Below are positions 58,677 through 64,000 of a stretch of 64,000 nt of DNA, piece by piece. How positions within the stretch are numbered: position 1 is the first letter of the stretch; every line of letters starts with the position of its first letter. The notes beneath the pieces are model-generated. The model had not been told where the DNA came from. It made no database searches and was given only the letters and a program-made list of their open reading frames with translations. The position numbers and the translations under genes were made by a program. Source of the stretch: Gammaproteobacteria bacterium (GTDB lineage Bacteria; Pseudomonadota; Gammaproteobacteria; Pseudomonadales; PIVM01); assembly GCA_003353945.1 (NCBI GenBank), contig PIVM01000014.1:1-64000 (forward strand), written 5' to 3'.

Positions 58677-58942
58677 ATGTTCCTTTGAAGCGTTTTCACA
58701 GCAATACCTCAAAGCAGACCTTTAGTATCGTTGCTTAATGAGATCACCTGTCGTTTAATTATTCCGTATGTGACACTATTTGCGCTGGCGGTGAGTTCGC
58801 AATAATTGCATGGCTTGAACAAATAGCACATTGTTTCTGGAATGGGTATAACCCTAAGTGTTTGCAAAAAATGGATGTGGGGCGCTAACTCCATTTGTCG
58901 GCCTTTTCTTGACATGAATATTTCCACTAAGTAGGTGTTGTC

Positions 58943-60868
58943 GTGATGACTGAAATTGATTACTCAAGATATAAGGTTACGCATGCTCGTTTAATGGAAT
59001 TGCTGCGCCACTATTCGCCGCGAGGTTGGGCGGAGTTAATGGTTGAAGAGTATTTTCAGAAGCAAGGCAAGCCCTTTGACGAGCAGGCTGTTGCGGATGC
59101 CTCCATGATACAGTTTACCGAGCAGTTGGTTACCAATGTGATTGGTCGGGATGCAGCGCGCAGTGTTCTGAAAGCTTTTTTGGAAAAAGGCTATATGCAC
59201 ATTTCTGATGTGATGAGTATTATTGATGGTGGCCGCTATTTTTTCCATTTTAGCCAGGAGTTGCTACGCGCATCCATTGAAAACCTGGAGCAGGGAATCA
59301 GTGTAGTGGATAAGGATCTTCGGCTGATAGTGTGGAATAGTCGGTATGTTGCTTTGTTTGATTACCCTCCAGGGCTGGTTGTTGAAGGTAGACCGGTGGA
59401 TGAGCTGATTCGTTTTAATGCGCAGCTTGGTGAATGTGGGCCTGGGGATATTGAAACGTTGGTGGAGCGGCGAATCAAACATCTGAAAAATCGCCACCCC
59501 CATTTTTTTGAACGCCACCGTAAAGATGGAAAGGTTATTGCCATGCACGGTAATCCGATTCCCGGTGGAGGCTATGTCACGAGCTTTTCCGATATCACTG
59601 CCCATAAGCAACTGGTTTATCAGCTAAAAGAAAATAAACGCAATTTGGAGCAGCGGGTTAGCGAACGAACTAAAGAGTTGACCGAGCTCAATCATGCTTT
59701 GCAAAATGAGATTATCACACGAGGCAAGGTTGAAGAGGATTTGCGTCATGCCAAGGCCGCTGCAGATAAGGCGAATTTAAGCAAAACCAAATTTCTGGCA
59801 GCTGCCAGTCATGATCTGATGCAACCCCTAAATGCAGCGGGGCTATTCTGTTCGGCCTTGGCGCAGCGATTGTCGGCTCACGAGGATCTTGAATTGATTC
59901 ATCATATTGAATCGTCCATCAGCGCTGCAGAGGTGCAGTTAGATAGCTTGATGGAAGCCTCAAAACTGGATGCGGGTGTTGTCAAACCGAAATTGATGAA
60001 ATTTCCGCTTTCTCCATTGTTGGAGACGCTTGCGGCTGAATTCACCGTGCTGGCTGAAGAGAAAGGGCTAGGTTTTCGCAAAGTGCCGAGCAGTTATTGT
60101 GTTCTGAGTAACCCGCAGTTGTTGCGGCGTATATTGCAGAACTTTCTTTCCAATGCAATTCGCTACACACAACAAGGGCGCTTGCTGCTGGGTTGTCGCC
60201 GTAAAGGGGCGTTGTGCCAGATTGAGGTTTGGGATACTGGGCGAGGTATACCTCAGGATAAATTGCAGGAGATTTTTCGAGAATTTCATCGCTTGGATCA
60301 ATCTGACGAGATTCTCTCTTCCGAGCGCGGTACGGGTCTTGGATTGGCAATATCCGACAGGATCGCCAAACTTCTTGGTCATAATATTGTGGTGCATTCA
60401 AGGCCTGGTCTGGGGTCGATGTTTGCACTGCAGGTGCCAATTGAAGGTGTTGATAGTCGATCCGCCGAATCTCATGATAGTACCTGGAAACCCTTGGGTG
60501 GGCTTGAAGGTTGCAAAGTTCTCTGTATTGATAACGATGAGGCTGTGTTAGAAGGTATGCAAGCCCTGTTATCGGCTTGGGGTTGCCATGTTATATGTGC
60601 AGTAGATGAGGCTGAGGTCTTACGCGCTGTTCAGCAGCATGGTGCGCCAGATATTGCCTTGGTGGATTACCAATTGGATTCTGCGACGGGTATTGAGGTG
60701 ATGGACGCGATCCAGGCGAAGCACGGATTGGAGGTGCCGCGTGTCGTCATTACAGCCAATAAAACACGCGAGGTCCATGATAGGGTGAAGCGACATGGGT
60801 GTGAGCTGTTGATCAAACCGATCAAACCAGCAGCACTCAGGGCTGTGATGTCCAGTTTGCTGGATTGA
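58943..60868 (+). CDS. NahK/ErcS'-like PAS hybrid histidine kinase
   Basis: Soluble hybrid kinase of 641 residues. An N-terminal helical domain is followed by PAS (about 115-215, ENLEQGISVVDKDLRLIVWN), a coiled coil (about 225-275) and HisKA with AASHDLMQPLNAAGLF, phosphoacceptor H290. The HATPase has N box LSNAIRYTQQG and G2 GTGLGLAISDR, and a C-terminal receiver has phosphoacceptor D575 in LVDYQLDSATGIEV. The domain order and the HDLMQPLNA H-box match NahK/ErcS' of pseudomonads, which act in nitric-oxide, biofilm and ethanol-oxidation regulation. GTG 58943 or ATG 58946. The LuxR-type regulator lies convergent at 60993-61655. Confidence 0.87.
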   Translation: MMTEIDYSRYKVTHARLMELLRHYSPRGWAELMVEEYFQKQGKPFDEQAVADASMIQFTEQLVTNVIGRDAARSVLKAFLEKGYMHISDVMSIIDGGRYFFHFSQELLRASIENLEQGISVVDKDLRLIVWNSRYVALFDYPPGLVVEGRPVDELIRFNAQLGECGPGDIETLVERRIKHLKNRHPHFFERHRKDGKVIAMHGNPIPGGGYVTSFSDITAHKQLVYQLKENKRNLEQRVSERTKELTELNHALQNEIITRGKVEEDLRHAKAAADKANLSKTKFLAAASHDLMQPLNAAGLFCSALAQRLSAHEDLELIHHIESSISAAEVQLDSLMEASKLDAGVVKPKLMKFPLSPLLETLAAEFTVLAEEKGLGFRKVPSSYCVLSNPQLLRRILQNFLSNAIRYTQQGRLLLGCRRKGALCQIEVWDTGRGIPQDKLQEIFREFHRLDQSDEILSSERGTGLGLAISDRIAKLLGHNIVVHSRPGLGSMFALQVPIEGVDSRSAESHDSTWKPLGGLEGCKVLCIDNDEAVLEGMQALLSAWGCHVICAVDEAEVLRAVQQHGAPDIALVDYQLDSATGIEVMDAIQAKHGLEVPRVVITANKTREVHDRVKRHGCELLIKPIKPAALRAVMSSLLD

Positions 60869-60871
60869 TTT

Positions 60872-60960
60872 TGACTATGTGGCTAAGACTATAGCTGCTT
60901 AGACTATAGCTGCTTAGACTATAGCTGCTTAGACTATAGCTGCTTAGACTATAGCGGCGA
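60872..60960. repeat. 15-bp minisatellite between convergent signalling genes
   Basis: The unit AGACTATAGCTGCTT is perfect four times (60886-60900, 60901-60915, 60916-60930, 60931-60945). It is flanked by degenerate copies at 60872-60885 and 60946-60960. The array begins four bases after the stop of the kinase and ends 33 bases before the stop of the regulator. It carries several TAG/TAA triplets and is not coding. A variable-number repeat is likely. Confidence 0.92.
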
Positions 60961-60992
60961 GAGGTAATGTTCCAGGTAGCACCTTGTATGCT

Positions 60993-61655
60993 TTATTTGA
61001 TGGCTGTACTGTCCTCCACGGCCAGATAGCCTGCTGCGATCACGGCCTGCGTGCGATTGTAAACCCCCAGTTTTTTGAATATGGCCGTCATATGTGTGCG
61101 AACCGTTGCTTCGGATATGTTCAGGCGGTCGGCAATTTGTTTGTTTAATAGCCCCTTACTCAAGAGCATCAATATGCGAAATTGTTGAGGCGTAAGGCTG
61201 CGCAGGCGTGCTGCAAAATCCCGTTCTGTCTGGTTGATGTGTGTGTTTTCAGCATTATTGCCTGGTGGAAGCCAGACCTCACCGGATAGCACTGCATTGA
61301 TCGCTGTGGAGATCTGCTCCAATTGAGCTGATTTTGGGATGAAGCCGCTGGCACCATAATCAATGGCACGTTGTTGAATGTCGATGCTTTCGCTGGCTGA
61401 GACTATCACAATCGGTAAATTGGGAAATTCCCTTCGTAAAAGCACCAGACCAGAGAAACCCTTTGCGCCAGGCATATGCAGATCTAGCAGAATCAAATCA
61501 GTATCAGGATGTTGTTTGGCGGTTTGCTCCAAAGTGGGAATGTCATCGCATTCGATAATTGATGCATTATCAAAGCCTTGATGAATAGCTTGAGACATTG
61601 CGGCGCGAAACAGTGGGTGGTCATCTGCGATCAGGAATTTCGTGCTGGTTTGCAT
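60993..61655 (-). CDS. LuxR/NarL-family response regulator
   Basis: Response regulator of 220 residues. The receiver (1-120) has ADDHPLFRAAM, phosphoacceptor D58 in LILLDLHMPGAKGF and the later SGFIPKSA. The C-terminal LuxR HTH has LTPQQFRILMLLSKGLLNKQ and SEATVRTHMTAIFKKLGV. It is convergent with the NahK-like hybrid kinase, and in pseudomonads a LuxR-type regulator (ErbR/AgmR type) is found with the kinase ErcS'. Pairing is therefore plausible but unproven. Targets unknown. Confidence 0.88.
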   Translation of the reverse strand: MQTSTKFLIADDHPLFRAAMSQAIHQGFDNASIIECDDIPTLEQTAKQHPDTDLILLDLHMPGAKGFSGLVLLRREFPNLPIVIVSASESIDIQQRAIDYGASGFIPKSAQLEQISTAINAVLSGEVWLPPGNNAENTHINQTERDFAARLRSLTPQQFRILMLLSKGLLNKQIADRLNISEATVRTHMTAIFKKLGVYNRTQAVIAAGYLAVEDSTAIK

Positions 61656-61774
61656 TGGCTGTACCTGTGGCCGTTCTTAAAGGGTGTAGGAAAGTTTACG
61701 TGCAATCCCTGAGTGCAACCAGTCGATCTATACAAAGTTTGTTAAATATTACAGAAATTTATTTTAGGGAAGTG

Positions 61775-61798
61775 TTGCCGGCGTTTGTCAGCCGGCAA
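61775..61798 (-). terminator. GC-rich hairpin between TetR and LuxR-type genes
   Basis: TTGCCGGC (61775-61782) and GCCGGCAA (61791-61798) are perfect inverted copies with an 8-base loop. It lies downstream of the minus-strand TetR gene and upstream of the minus-strand response regulator. No T-run follows in the minus direction. It may be a terminator-like structure or an operator. Confidence 0.4.
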
Positions 61799-61823
61799 TG
61801 CGGGAAATACGGTTTAGCGCGTT

Positions 61824-61843
61824 ATGTTAATATATGTTAATAT
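61824..61843. repeat. Adjacent 10-bp direct repeats
   Basis: ATGTTAATAT occurs twice back to back (61824-61833, 61834-61843), one helical turn apart, 170 bases upstream of the response-regulator start. It could be a regulator binding site; no known box is assigned. Confidence 0.4.
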
Positions 61844-61907
61844 TCTGGAGTGTTAGCTCACAGTCAGATTTGTATCGAAATTGAGGCGCTCCCTCGCCTT
61901 GAGAAGC

Positions 61908-62486
61908 CTATTTGAGTAGTGAGTCGCCAAACTGTTGGAGTAGCTTCATTTGATCCTGTACAGCGCTATCTGATAGTGGATCATAGTCCAGGGTATCGCT
62001 ATTCAGGGTTGCCAGTGTAATGTAGCCCAACATAAGGTTGTTAAAGGCGGTAAAGAAAGAGCGCTGTCTTTCCGTTGTTGATTCTTTAAGAAAATCGCCT
62101 TGCTTGATTTTTGCTTCAATCCTTTCCCAGTAAGGCTGGTACCAGCGCTTGATGAGCAGCTTTCTGTGAGCGCCGCTGCCCAGCGTGGCATGAAACGCAA
62201 AGCGTGCCAGATTTTGATTGTCCAGATTATACTGGAGTATTTTCTGCATGTAGGTGATTGGGTTTTCTGCAGGATCAAATTGGTCGAGCATTTCAAAAAA
62301 TGGTTCAGCCATGCGATCCAGAACAGCTTCGTAGAGTTCCTGTTTATTGCGAAAATGTTTGTATATTGCGCTTGGTCGAATGCCGACGACACTGGATATA
62401 TCTTCCATTGAAGTTGAGCGATATCCCTTTTCTGCGAACAGTACTTCGGCGGCGTCTATAAGAAGTGTCTTAGTGGGTCGTTTCAT
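61908..62486 (-). CDS. TetR/AcrR-family regulator
   Basis: Transcription factor of 192 residues. The N-terminal TetR HTH is clear (LLIDAAEVLFAEKGYRSTSM, then VGIRPSAIYKHFRNKQELYE). The C-terminal ligand domain is helical with no recognisable specificity. It is divergent from a second TetR-like gene across about 430 bases containing a perfect 14-base palindrome. Effector and targets unknown. Confidence 0.88.
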   Translation of the reverse strand: MKRPTKTLLIDAAEVLFAEKGYRSTSMEDISSVVGIRPSAIYKHFRNKQELYEAVLDRMAEPFFEMLDQFDPAENPITYMQKILQYNLDNQNLARFAFHATLGSGAHRKLLIKRWYQPYWERIEAKIKQGDFLKESTTERQRSFFTAFNNLMLGYITLATLNSDTLDYDPLSDSAVQDQMKLLQQFGDSLLK

Positions 62487-62914
62487 TATGTGTCACTTAT
62501 CCTCGGCTTGGTTTCCGTTGGGTGTTATACCTTTGTTATTCTAGGCAACATGATAATAATAAGCTAAAGTGATTACAGCTAAAATATTGTAAAAATATGA
62601 ATTTTTAAAGATTATTTTTAATAACACGTTTAAGGTGTAATTCGAAATTGCAATATGCAACTGCACAATGCAATTAATGTCGCATGGGGTGCTAGGTAGT
62701 GACAAAATTGTCAATTTGCTGAAGAAAGAGTTATCTGTTTTTCCTTTCAAAGAATAACGACTGATGCGCAAGAGTAAGCTTGTTATTATTTCTAGTTCGC
62801 TATGTGTGGGTGATTCAAATTAATTGGAGGTCTTTTTTTAGGTGCTTTATTTAAGTGTCTGCCAATATTGTCTAAAAAGCTTTTTTGAATTTGTGGGGTT
62901 GTGTGGGGTTAGAT
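62487..62914. promoter_or_regulatory. Divergent TetR-TetR intergenic region with palindrome
   Basis: About 430 AT-rich bases between the two divergent regulators. TGACAAAATTGTCA (62700-62713) is a perfect 14-base palindrome and a strong operator candidate. Upstream of it there are several TGCAA/TTGCA copies (about 62645-62675) including ATTGCA and TGCAAT inverted copies. No gene is seen. A TetR site is the natural inference but not proven. Confidence 0.5.
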
Positions 62915-63613
62915 GTGCGGGATGAGCCAGCGCTTAATGCTCGGGGTATTAGGATATCTCGGGCCAGCGGACTTGAACGCCGCCGACAGATTCTGACTGC
63001 GGTATTACGGATAATTATCCGGGAAGGCGTTCGTGGAGTGAGGCATAGAGCTGTTGCTGCAGAGGCAAATGTTCCTCTTTCGGCTACTACTTACTACTTT
63101 TCTGGGTTGTCGGATCTCATTACAGCCGCATTTACCTACTGGGCAGAAAAAAGCGCCATACACAGTATTCAGTTTCGCGAAGCATGTTACAAAGCGGTTA
63201 GTTGCGTCAATCCAGATCAATTATCACATTTTCATGTCAGAAAAAATCTGGCTGAAATCATCAGCGGTTTAACCATAAATCATGTGATGGAGCAGATTGT
63301 GTGGCGCCATGATGATCGTATTCTAGAGTTAGCATTCCATCATGAAGCTTTTCGAAATGAAACGCTAAAGGCAGTAGTCATCAATCAGCAGCGGGCGTAT
63401 TTTCGTGATTTGGAGGTTTTCCATCAAAAAATCATGGGCGCGGATCCGGCAGCTGATGCCCAGATTTCTTTAAGTATCGTATTCCGATTGCAGCATGAAG
63501 CGATTATGCACGGTATTGAAGATATGGATAAGGAGCATATTAGACGTACTGTGCGACGTCATATTTTTTCCGTTTTCGCGGTTGATAACCCGAAAGTAAA
63601 AACCGTTGGATAG
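62915..63613 (+). CDS. TetR-like regulator (second)
   Basis: Transcription factor of about 232 residues. The HTH is a TetR type (ILTAVLRIIIREGVRGVRHR, then ANVPLSATTYYFSGLSDLI). The C-terminal ligand domain is longer than in the neighbour, with several His residues (HHEAF, HEAIMHG, RRHIF). No ATG is available in frame near the front. GTG 62915 with GGGG six bases upstream is preferred over GTG 62903 or TTG 62885. It is convergent, with 14 bases, with the partial TPR gene. Confidence 0.82.
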   Translation: MRDEPALNARGIRISRASGLERRRQILTAVLRIIIREGVRGVRHRAVAAEANVPLSATTYYFSGLSDLITAAFTYWAEKSAIHSIQFREACYKAVSCVNPDQLSHFHVRKNLAEIISGLTINHVMEQIVWRHDDRILELAFHHEAFRNETLKAVVINQQRAYFRDLEVFHQKIMGADPAADAQISLSIVFRLQHEAIMHGIEDMDKEHIRRTVRRHIFSVFAVDNPKVKTVG

Positions 63614-63627
63614 ATAGAAAAGACTTT

Positions 63628-64000
63628 TTATTCGCTTGCTTGGGTAGGGCAGGAAGAGGGTTGCTTGGTTTTGAGCTTGTTTATCTCTTTTAGAGAGCCC
63701 TGGATTTGCTTATTGTTGGGTTCGATTTTCATTGCCTTGTCGACCGCTCGTTTGGCTTGCTCGAAACAGTTTAGTGCAAGCCAGCTGTAGGCGAGGTTGT
63801 TCCAAGCGAAGGCATTATCGGGTTGCAGCGTGGCGAGTTGTTGAAAGGCTTGTTTTGCCGCTGAGTAGTTCTTGAGTGAGTAAAGGCTATTGCCTAGCCC
63901 CATTAGAGCAAGAGGTGTTTGGGGCCATTTATTAAGAGCGGTTTGATAGGCCTGCGCAGCGGCTTGTATGTGGCCAGTAGCCTCAAGGTCGGATGCAGCT
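63628..64000 (-). CDS. C-terminal part of a TPR protein, running off the window
   Basis: The minus-strand frame is open to the right edge, so the start is missing. About 124 residues are seen, forming three TPR-like repeats: LEATGHIQAAAQAYQTALNK, then GLGNSLYSLKNYSAAKQAFQ and NAFAWNNLAYSWLALNCFEQ with AKRAVDKAMKIEP. The wording GLGNxLYxxxxYxxAxxAF and AWNNLAY resembles the C-terminal TPR of the PA2778-type C39-like cysteine peptidases, but the peptidase part would lie outside, so this is only a hint. The C terminus is Lys- and Ser-rich. Confidence 0.65.
   Translation of the reverse strand, partial: AASDLEATGHIQAAAQAYQTALNKWPQTPLALMGLGNSLYSLKNYSAAKQAFQQLATLQPDNAFAWNNLAYSWLALNCFEQAKRAVDKAMKIEPNNKQIQGSLKEINKLKTKQPSSCPTQASE

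Overview
The window reads as a chromosomal stretch of a free-living, non-enteric Gammaproteobacterium of the Pseudomonadales/Oceanospirillales type. The basis is gene order: ygfZ, sdhE, ygfX, nadB, rpoE(algU), rseA(mucA), rseB(mucB), lepA, lepB, DUF4845, rnc, era, recO, then a BarA/GacS kinase, cysM, relA, mazG. An AlgP-like histone-H1-like protein and a NahK-like kinase add to this. GC content looks moderate (mid-40s percent by eye, not computed). I saw no prophage, insertion sequence, CRISPR array, restriction-modification or classical defence island, and no rRNA or tRNA gene.

Layout. (1) 1-9.4 kb is an accessory, signalling-rich segment. It holds the 3' end of a TPR-type gene, an orphan 7TM hybrid histidine kinase, a YchJ-like protein, a small beta-sandwich-like protein and the decayed remains of one or two minus-strand genes. 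It also holds a complete CpxP/CpxR/CpxA-type envelope-stress module with GTAAA boxes in its divergent promoter, and an HD-GYP protein whose catalytic signature is degraded. (2) 9.6-34.7 kb is mostly core genome: hydrolase, ung, HDOD protein, the ygfZ/sdhE/ygfX/nadB group, the sigma-E operon, lepA-lepB-rnc-era-recO, gacS/barA, cysM-relA-mazG, adk, hemH and algP. (3) 34.9-49.4 kb has mobA, a DinG/YoaA helicase, tsaB, uppP, an RND efflux pair, an M18 aminopeptidase, a conserved small gene with a frameshift, an enoyl-CoA hydratase, a putative tRNA-queuosine mannosyltransferase and trpS. (4) 49.5-64 kb is more variable: a membrane acyltransferase, a long non-coding gap, a beta-propeller lipoprotein, a TonB-dependent receptor, a DUF1631 protein, a NahK-like kinase convergent with a LuxR-type response regulator across a 15-bp minisatellite, two TetR regulators, and the 3' end of a TPR gene running off the right edge.

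How the parts work together. Envelope homeostasis dominates. There are two envelope-stress circuits: Cpx-like, and sigma-E with RseA/RseB. They sit in the same window as signal peptidase I, undecaprenyl-pyrophosphate phosphatase, RND efflux and outer-membrane uptake. RelA and GacS/BarA are global regulators of starvation and lifestyle. SdhE/YgfX and YgfZ serve flavinylation and Fe-S maintenance. Two genes carry frameshifts (the minus-strand lipoprotein at 4.2-4.6 kb and the small gene at 45.3 kb). Either these are true pseudogenes or the assembly has small indel errors.

No obviously new multi-gene system is visible. The items most worth following are the phased GTAAA array, the degenerate HD-GYP effector, the queuosine-mannosyltransferase homologue in a bacterium, the NahK-like/LuxR pair with its minisatellite, and the frameshifted genes.
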